Below, one piece after another: positions 1 through 8,775 of a stretch of 64,000 bases of DNA. A program made the position numbers and the translations under genes. How positions within the stretch are numbered: position 1 is the stretch's first letter; the number at the start of each line of letters is the position of its first letter. Source of the stretch: Thalassotalea algicola (GTDB lineage Bacteria; Pseudomonadota; Gammaproteobacteria; Enterobacterales; Alteromonadaceae); NCBI RefSeq assembly GCF_012932965.1, contig NZ_JABBXH010000002.1, positions 582,623-646,622 of the forward strand, given 5' to 3'. Under the pieces are notes generated by a model. It searched no databases. It was not told the DNA's origin and worked only from the letters and a program-made list of their open reading frames with translations.

Positions 1-928
1 TTGCGGCCCTGTCTACATCGCCACATGGCATGCCTATTTGAGCGGCATTGAATGCCGCGAGTTGCGCATCTTTCTCTATTTGCCACATAGTGCGTTGTTT
101 TTCTGTAGGCTCTCCAAAAACGTAAGTGCGGGTTATATCAGAGTTATAACCTTCGACTTGGCAACCAGTGTCGATTAGTACAACGTCATCTTTGTCTAGT
201 GTTTTGGGGGTCTTTACGCCGTGGGGATAGCTTGAGTCTTCGCCAAACAAAACAATACAGAAATATGAGCCTGAGTTGGCACCGACTTTTCGATGTGCAG
301 TGTCTATAAATTCAGTTACTTCTTGCGTTGAAATACCGTCATATAAAATGCTGGCAGCCGCTTTATGCACTTCTAGTGTCATATCTTTTGCACGTTGTAA
401 CAAAGCAATTTCAGTATCAGATTTTTGCATACGACAACCAGCTGAAATCACTTTAGAATCTGCTAGTGTTAAGTCTGGACAAACTTGCTCAATACCTTTA
501 GCGATAAAGTAAGGGGTTGATTCGTCTACCGCTAGTGTACCAGTTATTAAACCTCGTTGACTTAATTGTTGAGCAACTAATTGATACGGACTTTCATGTT
601 CTTGCCACGAGAAAATATCGCCTGTAACTGTCATATATTGGTTTAAGGTATTTACTTCAAAATGAGGAGCTATGTAGAACAAATCACCTTGCTGAGGAAT
701 GATAGCTGCTACCATACGTTCACTGGCGTACCAGCGGGTTCCTGTAAAGTAATATAAATTTGTACCTGCATTTAAATAAAGTGCATCAATGTTTTGCTCT
801 ACCATCAATACTTGAGCTCTTTTTATGCGTGCTTGATATTCGTCAATGGTAATTGGCTTAATATCGTCAGTCATATTTGTCAGGCTTGCTAATGCCTGTT
901 CTTTTGAACGTCCACCTATTCCTTTCAA
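1..928 (-). CDS. M24 family Xaa-Pro aminopeptidase (partial, C-terminus outside window)
   Basis: The reverse strand reads as a creatinase/aminopeptidase-P type protein that runs off the left edge. About 309 codons are present. An N-terminal creatinase-like domain (FTGTRWYASERMVAA, about residues 60-75) is followed by the start of the pita-bread peptidase fold, including the first two metal-ligand aspartates in IDTGCQ and SDITRT. The remaining His/Glu/Glu ligands lie beyond the edge. I chose the TTG at 928 because GGAG lies just upstream and the first 18 residues (GIGGRSKEQALA) look like the usual N-terminus of this group. An in-frame ATG at 874 is the alternative. It should cleave X-Pro bonds in cytosolic peptides; exact substrate unknown. 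It is divergent from the chemosensory locus and appears unrelated to it. Confidence 0.85.
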   Translation of the reverse strand, partial: MKGIGGRSKEQALASLTNMTDDIKPITIDEYQARIKRAQVLMVEQNIDALYLNAGTNLYYFTGTRWYASERMVAAIIPQQGDLFYIAPHFEVNTLNQYMTVTGDIFSWQEHESPYQLVAQQLSQRGLITGTLAVDESTPYFIAKGIEQVCPDLTLADSKVISAGCRMQKSDTEIALLQRAKDMTLEVHKAAASILYDGISTQEVTEFIDTAHRKVGANSGSYFCIVLFGEDSSYPHGVKTPKTLDKDDVVLIDTGCQVEGYNSDITRTYVFGEPTEKQRTMWQIEKDAQLAAFNAAQIGMPCGDVDRAA

Positions 929-1033
929 GGGGCTCTCCAAGTTAACGTGTTTCCGATATTTTACTATTTTATACAATATACACAAGTGGTCGTGTTACCA
1001 AATTTGTAAATGTTTTATGACTGCGTGATTACA

Positions 1034-1804
1034 TTACAAGGTAGTTTTGATTTGCTCGGCTTTTGAAAATAGCTCAGGGTCTGCTTGTTGAAAGTGTTCC
1101 ACACGTTTTATTGCTTGCGGCAAACCTTGTTCCGCGGCGGTTATTAGCCAAGCTAAGCCTAAACTAGGATCTTCTTCTACACCTTCAGCAAGAAAGTATG
1201 CTCGACCTAGCGCACCTTTTGATTTCACACAACCGAGTTTAGCGGCTTGTTTAAATAAGGGGATAGCGTCGTCTAACTGTGCTTGTTCGCGATACTGTAA
1301 TGCTTCTTTATAAAGTTTAATGGCCAATTCGTCATCAATTTCAATGGTGCTTTCATTTATCGTCTCTGTAATTGAAAGTTCTGTTTCTTCGACACTTTCT
1401 AATGGCAATGTAAACTCTATTGGAGAGCTATCGTCTTCATCTGCAAAGATAGCTTCAATTTCGATATCACGCTTTTTTTGGTCCAAAAACGTGGTCATTA
1501 CTGCATCGTATCTAGCGTTGAGCTGTTCGATTGAATTTTGCTGTTGCGAAATTTGCTGTTTGTAATAGCCGATATCACTTTGTAATTGAGCTATGGTCGC
1601 TTGGCTTTGTTCCAGTTGTTGTTGATGAGCTACTTTCAGATTTTCTATATGTTGATTATTGGCTTCGTCTAATCGGGCTTGTTGCTTTTCGTTATACTGC
1701 TCAAACCTATTTAATACAGCATTTACCGTATGCTCATAGTTTGATTTCATTTTCTCAAACCAGCGAAATACTTGGCTTGGTGCTTTGAAGTTTTCAGACG
1801 ACAT
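1034..1804 (-). CDS. coiled-coil protein with C-terminal Sel1/TPR-like repeats
   Basis: This is a 256-residue protein of unknown function without a signal peptide or membrane segment. Residues about 15-110 are Gln/Glu/Lys-rich and strongly predicted by eye to form a coiled coil. An acidic linker follows (about 115-155). Residues about 160-245 hold TPR/Sel1-type repeats, with motifs such as AIPLFKQAAKLG, GALGRAYFLAEGV and GLAWLITAAEQG. Such proteins usually act as cytoplasmic scaffolds, but no partner can be named. It is divergent from the chemotaxis operon across a 351-bp gap, so shared regulation is possible but not shown. Confidence 0.7.
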   Translation of the reverse strand: MSSENFKAPSQVFRWFEKMKSNYEHTVNAVLNRFEQYNEKQQARLDEANNQHIENLKVAHQQQLEQSQATIAQLQSDIGYYKQQISQQQNSIEQLNARYDAVMTTFLDQKKRDIEIEAIFADEDDSSPIEFTLPLESVEETELSITETINESTIEIDDELAIKLYKEALQYREQAQLDDAIPLFKQAAKLGCVKSKGALGRAYFLAEGVEEDPSLGLAWLITAAEQGLPQAIKRVEHFQQADPELFSKAEQIKTTL

Positions 1805-2074
1805 GGGAAGACTCTATTTTTATTCTAATCGCTCAGTTACTACCTTAATGATTTGTATTTTTTAAATCAATTTCTCTTTACGGGTTTTGTCGTTATGTTT
1901 TGTTACATTTAAGCTAGTTGGTTAATTTATAGTCATTTTTTACTGATAATTTTATTGTGAATTTATATAGGAAATAATCATTATGGGCAATATAGCGATG
2001 TGTACAAGATCTATACAGTTAGGTTAACTGTGTGTAAATAGCTGATTAAAGATAGGTTTATTTGAAATTTATTC

Positions 2075-2118
2075 TTGACGTGTAAGTAAGTTGACCTATA
2101 GTTTTTATTAACTATATA
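2075..2118 (+). promoter_or_regulatory. two overlapping sigma-70-like promoters for the chemosensory operon
   Basis: In the 351-bp gap 1805-2155, TTGACG (2075-2080) and TATAGT (2097-2102) are 16 bases apart. A second pair, TTGACC (2091-2096) and TATATA (2113-2118), is also 16 bases apart and shifted 16 bases downstream, so the second -35 abuts the first -10. Starts would fall near 2109 and 2125, ahead of the STAS start codon at 2156 (AGGG at 2147-2150). The rest of the gap is AT-rich with no other feature I can support. Confidence 0.5.
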
Positions 2119-2155
2119 AGAGAGTTACGATAAAAATATAAATAATAGGGATATC

Positions 2156-2434
2156 ATGTTTAAACTGCCTGCAGAATTAACAATTGCAAAAGCTGAAGCA
2201 TTTAAGCAAATACTCATGGAATATGTTGCCGACCATGATTCTATAGTAATTGATGATAGTGAAGTCGAAAAAATTGACACTATTGGTGTTCAATTACTAA
2301 TAGCTATGATCACCTACCTAATATCAATCAATAAAAATATCGAATGGCAATGCAAAGCCGAAATAATCAAAGAAAGTGTTATTAAGCTTGGCATTAATGA
2401 ACCTATTTTGTCTCAATACTTCGATAATGAGTAA
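2156..2434 (+). CDS. STAS-domain protein, first gene of the chemosensory locus
   Basis: This 92-residue protein is a single STAS domain, the fold of anti-sigma-factor antagonists and MlaB. The central helix motif reads KIDTIGVQLLIAM. Antagonists that are switched by phosphorylation usually have Asp-Ser there, whereas this one has Asp-Thr, so it may be phosphorylated on Thr or may be a non-switched scaffold. It lies 27 bp before cheY and opens the operon behind tandem promoters. STAS proteins heading cheY-cheA clusters are seen in related marine gammaproteobacteria. The actual partner is unknown. Confidence 0.75.
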   Translation: MFKLPAELTIAKAEAFKQILMEYVADHDSIVIDDSEVEKIDTIGVQLLIAMITYLISINKNIEWQCKAEIIKESVIKLGINEPILSQYFDNE

Positions 2435-2461
2435 TAACGAAAAGAAATAAAGGAAAAAGAA

Positions 2462-2824
2462 ATGGCCAAAGTGCTTGTAGTAGATGACTCAAACTCAATT
2501 CGTGACATGGTGAGCTTTACGCTTAAAGGAGCCGGTTATGAAACAGTGGAGGCGTCAAATGGTCAAGAAGGTCTGACTAAAGCGCAGTCAGGTGCTTTCG
2601 ATTTAGTTATCTCCGATGTCAATATGCCAATCATGGATGGTATTACTTTATGTCAGGAATTACGAAAGTTACCTAGTTTTAAATTTACGCCGATTTTAAT
2701 GCTCACAACTGAAAGTTCAACTGACATGAAAATGAAAGGGAAGGCAGCAGGAGCGACCGGTTGGCTTGTTAAGCCATTTAATCCAGATAAATTATTATCG
2801 ACAATAAAAAGAGTCATTCGGTAA
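2462..2824 (+). CDS. cheY: CheY-like single-domain response regulator
   Basis: This 120-residue protein is a lone receiver domain. The acidic pocket is Asp8-Asp9, the phosphoacceptor is Asp52 (SDVNMP), the switch Thr is at 82/83 and the conserved lysine is Lys104 (VKPF). It has no output domain, so it acts by protein contact. In flagellar systems CheY binds FliM; here, with no flagellar genes nearby, the target is unknown and it could instead be a phosphate sink or an adaptor to the other regulators of the locus. It sits 6 bp before cheA, its presumed phosphodonor. Confidence 0.9.
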   Translation: MAKVLVVDDSNSIRDMVSFTLKGAGYETVEASNGQEGLTKAQSGAFDLVISDVNMPIMDGITLCQELRKLPSFKFTPILMLTTESSTDMKMKGKAAGATGWLVKPFNPDKLLSTIKRVIR

Positions 2825-2830
2825 AAACAT

Positions 2831-4954
2831 ATGAGCGTAGATCTCTCGCAATTTATTCCAACGTTTCTTGAAGAAAGCTACGAAGGGTTAGCGTTAATGG
2901 AGTCAAGCTTGCTCAACTTAGAGCAAGGTGATGACGAAACGATTAATTCGATATTTAGGGCTGCTCACTCGATTAAAGGTGGTGCTGGTACTTTTGGGTT
3001 TGGTCATGTAACTGACTTTACTCATTTAGTTGAAACCTTACTAGATGAGATGCGAGATGGTCGTCGAGAAATACGCTCAGAAGAAGTTGAAGTCTTATTA
3101 GAATCTGTTGATTGTATGCGTTTAATGATAGACGCAATTCAAAATGAAACGGATTATGACAATTCTAGCATTGATGTTACATCCGAAAAGTTAGAATTAC
3201 TATTATCAGGTTCGTTGAGCGATGATACAGGTGCGGATACACCTGTTGAGACCAGTAAAAATGCTAGCTCGTGGCAAATAATATTTATTCCTGAACATCA
3301 TTTAGTGCAAACCGGTAATGACCCATTACTACTGTTTAATGCGTTAGAAGACTTAGGTGAATTAAAGGTTAATGCGATTGTTGATAGCTTACCCTCACTT
3401 ACCGAAATGGATGTTGAAGAACTTTATCTTCAATGGGAGTTGCAATTATTTTCGGACTCAGTAACCGAGCAAGATATTCGTGAAGTGTTTGAGTGGGTTG
3501 AGGACGAATGTGAGTTGGAAGTGACGCCTGTTAGCTTCGACGAACCTGAAACTGAAAGTACTTCGTTAGACGAAACTTCTGAAACTGCAGAGGTAAAGCA
3601 ACCAAATGACGAAACTCCAAGTCCTGAAGTTACAGCTCCTAACATTGAACCTGAAATAACACCTTCTCCAGCTGGTGCGCCAGTAACAGAAAACAAAGAA
3701 GTTAAAGTTGCAACCAAAGCAAAACCCGAAGGCGGTTCAATTCGAGTTGGTGTTGACAAAGTCGATAGTCTAATTAACCTTGTTGGTGAACTCGTCATTA
3801 CCCAAAGTATGTTATCAGAGCTAGGTAATGATTTTGATTTATCTAAAGTTGATAAACTTACTGCGGGATTAGAGCAGCTATTACAAAATACTAAAGAACT
3901 TCAAGAAAGTGTCATGCGTATTCGCATGCTACCTATCAGCTTTGCATTCAATCGATTTCCGCGATTAATTCATGATTTAGCTAAGAAAACTGGTAAAGAT
4001 ATTGAATTGATAATTAATGGTGAAAATACTGAGCTCGATAAGACCGTAATGGAGCAAATTGGTGATCCGCTAGTTCATTTGGTAAGAAATGCTGTCGACC
4101 ACGGTATCGAAACTGCAGAAAAACGTTTAGCAGCAGGTAAACCAGAAAAAGGGACGGTTTGGTTGGATGCGTATCATCAAGGTGGCAACATTGTCATCGA
4201 GATTAAAGATGATGGCGGCGGCATTAATCGTGATGCTGTTTTTAACAAAGCATTAGAGAAAGGGCTAATTGAACCAACAACAAATTTAACAGACAACCAA
4301 GTATTTGAATTGATACTTGAGCCAGGCTTTTCGACAGCAAAAGAGGTTAGCGATATTTCAGGCCGTGGCGTCGGAATGGATGTTGTTAAGAAAAATATTC
4401 AAGCATTAGGTGGGCGAATTCAAGTGGACTCAACACCTGGTGAAGGTAGTACGTTTAAAGTAAATCTTCCCCTAACGTTAGCTATTTTAGATGGTCAATT
4501 AGTGCGGGTTGGCGAAGAAGTATTTGTTGTCCCCTTAATAACGATTGTCGAATCGTTGCAGGCTAAGTCTGAAAATATTAATCGTGTTTCAGGCGATATG
4601 ATCTTATATCGTTTACGAGACGAAAATGTTCCTGTTATTCCTATTTTTCAGTTATTTAACTTACCGGCAGACAGCCAAGATGTAGATGACTCTTTACTTG
4701 TTGTGGTCGAAGCTGATGGACAAAAAGTCGGGTTAATGGTTGATGATTTGTTAGCTCAGCAACAGGTCGTGATTAAAAGTCTAAAAGATAATTACCAAGA
4801 TGTCTCAGGCGTTTCTGGCGCTACTATACTTGGAGATGGTTCTGTCGCTATGATTTTGGATATTCCAGGCATCATTCAAATGGCACTAGACATAGCGAAT
4901 AAAAAACAAAAAGAAAAACAATTGAAAATGCAAAATGAAGGAGCGCTAATTTAA
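2831..4954 (+). CDS. cheA: chemotaxis histidine kinase CheA
   Basis: This 707-residue cytoplasmic kinase has the full CheA layout. An N-terminal Hpt domain carries the phosphoacceptor His46 (AAHSIKGG). A CheY/CheB-binding-like domain lies at about residues 148-235 (SWQIIFIPEHHL). A Glu/Pro/Thr-rich linker spans about 235-300. The dimerisation domain lies at about 303-370. An HATPase follows with N-box VRNAVDHG, G1 DDGGG and G2 GRGVGMD, and a C-terminal CheW-like domain ends the protein at about 680. It autophosphorylates in trans and passes phosphate to CheY, CheB and possibly other receivers of this locus. Its stop codon overlaps the next cheW start by one base, which indicates translational coupling. 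Confidence 0.95.
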   Translation: MSVDLSQFIPTFLEESYEGLALMESSLLNLEQGDDETINSIFRAAHSIKGGAGTFGFGHVTDFTHLVETLLDEMRDGRREIRSEEVEVLLESVDCMRLMIDAIQNETDYDNSSIDVTSEKLELLLSGSLSDDTGADTPVETSKNASSWQIIFIPEHHLVQTGNDPLLLFNALEDLGELKVNAIVDSLPSLTEMDVEELYLQWELQLFSDSVTEQDIREVFEWVEDECELEVTPVSFDEPETESTSLDETSETAEVKQPNDETPSPEVTAPNIEPEITPSPAGAPVTENKEVKVATKAKPEGGSIRVGVDKVDSLINLVGELVITQSMLSELGNDFDLSKVDKLTAGLEQLLQNTKELQESVMRIRMLPISFAFNRFPRLIHDLAKKTGKDIELIINGENTELDKTVMEQIGDPLVHLVRNAVDHGIETAEKRLAAGKPEKGTVWLDAYHQGGNIVIEIKDDGGGINRDAVFNKALEKGLIEPTTNLTDNQVFELILEPGFSTAKEVSDISGRGVGMDVVKKNIQALGGRIQVDSTPGEGSTFKVNLPLTLAILDGQLVRVGEEVFVVPLITIVESLQAKSENINRVSGDMILYRLRDENVPVIPIFQLFNLPADSQDVDDSLLVVVEADGQKVGLMVDDLLAQQQVVIKSLKDNYQDVSGVSGATILGDGSVAMILDIPGIIQMALDIANKKQKEKQLKMQNEGALI

Positions 4955-5478
4955 TGGATATCCAAGCTTTAGCGCAAGAAATTCCTGTTGAAGGTGAGTA
5001 TTCACTTGAAGGCATTGATTTTATTACCAGCGGTGAACAATACCTAACCTTCTTGCTTGAAACCGAGCAATATGCGGTAGATATATTGTGTGTTGAAGAA
5101 ATTCGTAGCTGGGAAAGACCAACCAAAATTCCTAATGCGCCCAGTTATGTTAAAGGCGTTATTAACATGCGTGGCGTTATCGTACCTATTGTCGATTTAC
5201 GTTTGAAATTTGGTATTGGTGAAGCAAATTATGATGAAACAACGGTTGTTATTGTTTTGAAATATGAGTCAGCTGAACAAGGAAGAACTATTGGGTTTGT
5301 TGTAGATGCTGTTTCTGATGTTTTAAATGCAGAAGAAAACGAAATTAAAAATGCTCCGGCATTCGGGGGCATTATCCCACACCATTATGTCAATGGTTTG
5401 GTTAATGTTGGTGAAGGGGTTGTAACCTTGTTAAATGTTGAAGCGTTACAGCAAATTGAAGCTCACACAATAGGCTAA
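4954..5478 (+). CDS. cheW: CheW coupling protein, copy 1
   Basis: This 174-residue protein has an extended N-terminus of about 25 residues followed by one CheW SH3-like domain. Typical motifs are LTFLLETEQYAVDI, VKGVINMRGVIVPIVDL and GFVVDAVSDVL. It links CheA to chemoreceptor tips. It overlaps the cheA stop by one base and is followed 12 bp later by a second cheW. The two copies differ enough to suggest separate receptor preferences or structural roles in the array rather than a recent duplication. Both end in Ile-Gly. Confidence 0.92.
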   Translation: MDIQALAQEIPVEGEYSLEGIDFITSGEQYLTFLLETEQYAVDILCVEEIRSWERPTKIPNAPSYVKGVINMRGVIVPIVDLRLKFGIGEANYDETTVVIVLKYESAEQGRTIGFVVDAVSDVLNAEENEIKNAPAFGGIIPHHYVNGLVNVGEGVVTLLNVEALQQIEAHTIG

Positions 5479-5490
5479 GGCAAAGTAGCG

Positions 5491-5973
5491 ATGGAACAAG
5501 AATATTTAACTTTTATTCTTAGTGGCGAAGAATTCGGTGTCGATATCCTATGCGTACAAGAAATTAGAGTGCTCACAACTGTCACCGAACTACCAAACAA
5601 GCCAGATTATTTGAAAGGTGTTATCAATTTACGTGGTGTCATTATCCCCATTGTCGATTTGCGACAAAGATTTGGTAAAGATCCTCTAGATTATAACGAT
5701 AAAACAGTAACCATAATTTTACGTAGCCAAAATAGCGTTAAGCCTATGGTAGTCGGCATTATTGTCGATGCGGTGTCAGAAGTTTATAAGTTCGAAACAG
5801 CTAATATTCGTCAGCCACCAGCGCTGGGTAATCAAATCGATAGTTGTTTTTTAAAGGGCATTGCTGCTGTAGAAGAAAAACTCATTATTTTATTAGATAC
5901 CAATACCTTACTTGATCAGGATGAACTTTTTAGTCTTGAAGCTGAAAATGAAGAAGCTGAACTTATTGGATAA
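5491..5973 (+). CDS. cheW: CheW coupling protein, copy 2
   Basis: This is a second 160-residue CheW-domain protein. It has LTFILSGEEFGVDI at the N-terminus, the LKGVINLRGVIIPIVDL core and an acidic tail of about 20 residues. It lacks the N-terminal extension of copy 1. Tandem cheW genes in one operon are common in large chemosensory clusters and may give different couplers to the soluble and the membrane receptor that follow. Both receptors are encoded downstream in the same direction, starting 28 bp after this gene. Confidence 0.92.
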   Translation: MEQEYLTFILSGEEFGVDILCVQEIRVLTTVTELPNKPDYLKGVINLRGVIIPIVDLRQRFGKDPLDYNDKTVTIILRSQNSVKPMVVGIIVDAVSEVYKFETANIRQPPALGNQIDSCFLKGIAAVEEKLIILLDTNTLLDQDELFSLEAENEEAELIG

Positions 5974-6001
5974 ACCTAACTAAAGCAAGTGGATTGAAAA
6001 T

Positions 6002-8767
6002 ATGACGCCTAAACAAATAACTACGATCAGAGACAGCTGGGCAAAAGTTAAACCAATAGCGCCACAGGCTGCGCAAATATTTTATGACACTTTATTTGAG
6101 TTAGATCCCGAGGTAAAACCGCTGTTTAAAGCAGATATTGCCGAGCAAGGTAAAAAGTTGATGACCATGCTTGATACTGCGATAACGTTATTAGATAAGC
6201 CAGACAAACTTATTCCTGCATTACAAAAGTTAGGCCAAGGTCATGTTAAATACGGAGTAAAAGCTGAGCATTACGATACTGTTGGTGCAGCGTTACTTAA
6301 AACGTTAGAAATAGGTTTAGAAAAAGAATTTACTGCAACGGTAAAGCGCGCTTGGACAGCTATGTATAAAACTGTAGCTACAACTATGATTGATGCCGCT
6401 TATAACAGCGAAAATGACAAGCAGACAACAGTGGAAAAAGAGACTGATATGGACACAACAGCAAACCAAAATGATTTAGCAGTACGTCTTCAAGGAGCAT
6501 TAGACCAATCATCTACCGCATTTATGATGATAGATAGGGACTTTAACGTAACATATGTTAACGCTGCGACCATGGCGCTGTTAGAAAGGCATGAATCGGT
6601 ATTTCAGATGAAATGGCCAAGTTTTGTAGCTAAAAAGGAAAGCATTTTAGGCGCATGTATTGATATGTTTCATGTTAAGCCAGAACATCAACGCAAATTG
6701 TTGTCAGATCCAAGTAATCTGCCTTTTACAACCGATATTCAAATTGAATTTTTAACAATTGAATTAAATGTTACGGCTATCAATGATGCTGACGGGAATT
6801 ATATTGGCAACTCACTAGAATGGAGTGATGTTACTGAAATAAGAGCCCAAGAAAACCAAGCAGTGCAGTTACAAGGCGCAGTAGATCAATCTAATACGCC
6901 GTCGATGTTTATTGATCGTGACTTTAATATTACCTATGCAAACAAAGCAACCATGGAATTACTTAAGTTGCATGAGCAAACTTTTGCTAAGAAATGGCCG
7001 GGCTTTAAGGCTAATGAAGAGTCAATTCTTGGTTCTTGTATTGATGGTTTTCATGTAAACCCAGATCACCAACGAAAATTGCTTGCTGACCCTAACAACT
7101 TACCTTGGAATGCTGACATCCAAATTGAACATTTGACGTTTGAACTAAATGTTACGGCGATTATGGATGCTCAAGGTAACTATATCGGCAATTCACTTGA
7201 ATGGCAGGATGTAACCGAAGTTCGCGATAAAGCGGTTGAAGTTGGGCGATTAATGTCTGCGGTAGAGGGCATGACAACTAACCTAATGATGGCTGACTTG
7301 AATGGTAATATTGTTTATGCCAACCCTTCAGTATTAACCATGTTGCGTCGCCGTGAAGCAGAGTTACGCAAAGTACTTCCTTCATTTAGTGTCGATACTA
7401 TTGTTGGTTCAAACTTTGACTCATTCCATGCCAACCCTGCTCATCAGCAAAACTTGCTTGGTAATGCTGAAAATATGCCATATACGGCGGAAATTAGCGT
7501 TGCGGGATTAGTGTTTGAACTTATTGCAATTGCACTTAAGGATGATCAAGGTAACCATGTTGGCAATGCTGTTCAGTGGCTTGATTTAACAGAGCAAAAA
7601 GACGCTCAAGGGCAAGTTGAAGGTCTAATAAATGCTGCCATTAGTGGTCAATTAGATCGAAGAATTGATACCGCTCATTATCAAGGGTTTATGGCAGCTC
7701 TTGGTAATAATATTAATGGACTTATGGATGCCATTATTGAACCCATTAATGATGCAATTGAAGTGGCACAAGCATTAGCTGAAGGCAATTTAACGCAAAC
7801 GATGGATGGTAGCTATGACGGTGAATTTCTAGCGCTTGCTGAAGCGATGAATGGTTCAATTGATAATTTGAACAATATGGTTGATGAAATTCGTCAAGCA
7901 TCTACAAATGTATTTGATTCAGCAAGAGAAATTGCCGAAGGAAATAATGAATTAAGTCATCGTACCGAGTCTCAAGCATCAAGCCTTGAGGAAACCGCAT
8001 CAGCAATGGAAGAGTTGACTAGTACTGTTCAGCAAAATGCAGAAAATGCGACAGAAGCTAGCAAGCTTTCGACTAATGTAGTGGATAAAGCGGTTAATGG
8101 TGGTGAAGTCGTTAAAAATGCCATCACTGCGATGAGTGATATAAATAAATCGAGCAAGAAGATTGCCGATATTATTAGTGTCATCGATGAAATTGCTTTC
8201 CAAACCAACTTGCTAGCATTAAATGCCGCAGTTGAAGCTGCAAGAGCTGGTGAACAAGGGCGTGGGTTTGCGGTAGTAGCTGCAGAAGTACGAAATCTAG
8301 CACAGCGCTCTGCTGGTGCAGCGAAGGAAATTAAAGGCTTGATTAATGACAGTGTTGAGGCGGTTGGCCAAGGTACAAAATTAGTTGACGATACAGGCAA
8401 AACATTCGAAGAGTTGGTTACCTCTATAGAAGAAGTTGGAAAAATGATCAGCGATATCGACAGTGCAGGTAAAGAGCAATCTGCCGGTATTGGAGAGGTA
8501 AGTGCTGCGGTAAGCCAAATGGATGAAATGACACAGCAAAATGCTGCATTGGTTGAAGAAGCAGCAGCCTCAAGCAAGTCAATGGAAGAGCAGTCTCAAG
8601 CATTATTGGATCAAGTGTCTTATTTTAATAATGGTGAAGAGGAAGAAGAGCCAGTGCGTAAGCCTGTTAAAAAGACTAACGCTAGAGTACAAAAACCTGA
8701 AAAGTCAGCAACTCGTAAAGCCAGCCGACCACAGATTCAATCTGACGATGAATGGGAAGAGTTTTAG
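6002..8767 (+). CDS. soluble globin-PAS-PAS-PAS methyl-accepting chemoreceptor
   Basis: This 921-residue receptor has no membrane segment. Residues 1-135 form a globin that resembles Vitreoscilla/flavohaemoglobin globins, with CD1 Phe42 and predicted proximal His81 (GQGHVKYGV), so haem and O2/NO binding is likely. Three PAS modules follow at about 160-280, 285-405 and 412-530. The first two are near-duplicates sharing IDRDFN, HQRKLL and [13 protein letters not shown]-like stretch lies near 585-630, then the MCP signalling domain with hairpin tip [20 protein letters not shown] near residue 735. The C-terminus is EWEEF, an aromatic-x-x-aromatic tail of the CheR-docking kind, very like GWEEF of Pseudomonas Aer2/McpB. 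Its cheR is directly downstream. Predicted role: cytoplasmic oxygen or redox sensing. Confidence 0.93.
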   Translation: MTPKQITTIRDSWAKVKPIAPQAAQIFYDTLFELDPEVKPLFKADIAEQGKKLMTMLDTAITLLDKPDKLIPALQKLGQGHVKYGVKAEHYDTVGAALLKTLEIGLEKEFTATVKRAWTAMYKTVATTMIDAAYNSENDKQTTVEKETDMDTTANQNDLAVRLQGALDQSSTAFMMIDRDFNVTYVNAATMALLERHESVFQMKWPSFVAKKESILGACIDMFHVKPEHQRKLLSDPSNLPFTTDIQIEFLTIELNVTAINDADGNYIGNSLEWSDVTEIRAQENQAVQLQGAVDQSNTPSMFIDRDFNITYANKATMELLKLHEQTFAKKWPGFKANEESILGSCIDGFHVNPDHQRKLLADPNNLPWNADIQIEHLTFELNVTAIMDAQGNYIGNSLEWQDVTEVRDKAVEVGRLMSAVEGMTTNLMMADLNGNIVYANPSVLTMLRRREAELRKVLPSFSVDTIVGSNFDSFHANPAHQQNLLGNAENMPYTAEISVAGLVFELIAIALKDDQGNHVGNAVQWLDLTEQKDAQGQVEGLINAAISGQLDRRIDTAHYQGFMAALGNNINGLMDAIIEPINDAIEVAQALAEGNLTQTMDGSYDGEFLALAEAMNGSIDNLNNMVDEIRQASTNVFDSAREIAEGNNELSHRTESQASSLEETASAMEELTSTVQQNAENATEASKLSTNVVDKAVNGGEVVKNAITAMSDINKSSKKIADIISVIDEIAFQTNLLALNAAVEAARAGEQGRGFAVVAAEVRNLAQRSAGAAKEIKGLINDSVEAVGQGTKLVDDTGKTFEELVTSIEEVGKMISDIDSAGKEQSAGIGEVSAAVSQMDEMTQQNAALVEEAAASSKSMEEQSQALLDQVSYFNNGEEEEEPVRKPVKKTNARVQKPEKSATRKASRPQIQSDDEWEEF

Positions 8768-8775
8768 GCTGCTGA

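Noticed and set aside
846-1028. Short plus-strand frame across the start of the M24 peptidase gene
   Set aside because: It is mostly antisense to the peptidase N-terminus and its start region, with no ribosome site.
6475-7220. Direct DNA repeats that might indicate a mobile or phase-variable element
   Set aside because: The similarity is at the level of the two duplicated PAS modules; the DNA has diverged and there are no short perfect repeats or element ends.
8029-8577. 182-residue minus-strand open frame opposite the MCP signalling domain
   Set aside because: It lies wholly within the conserved receptor coding region, has no ribosome site or recognisable domain, and its composition is that of a complementary shadow.
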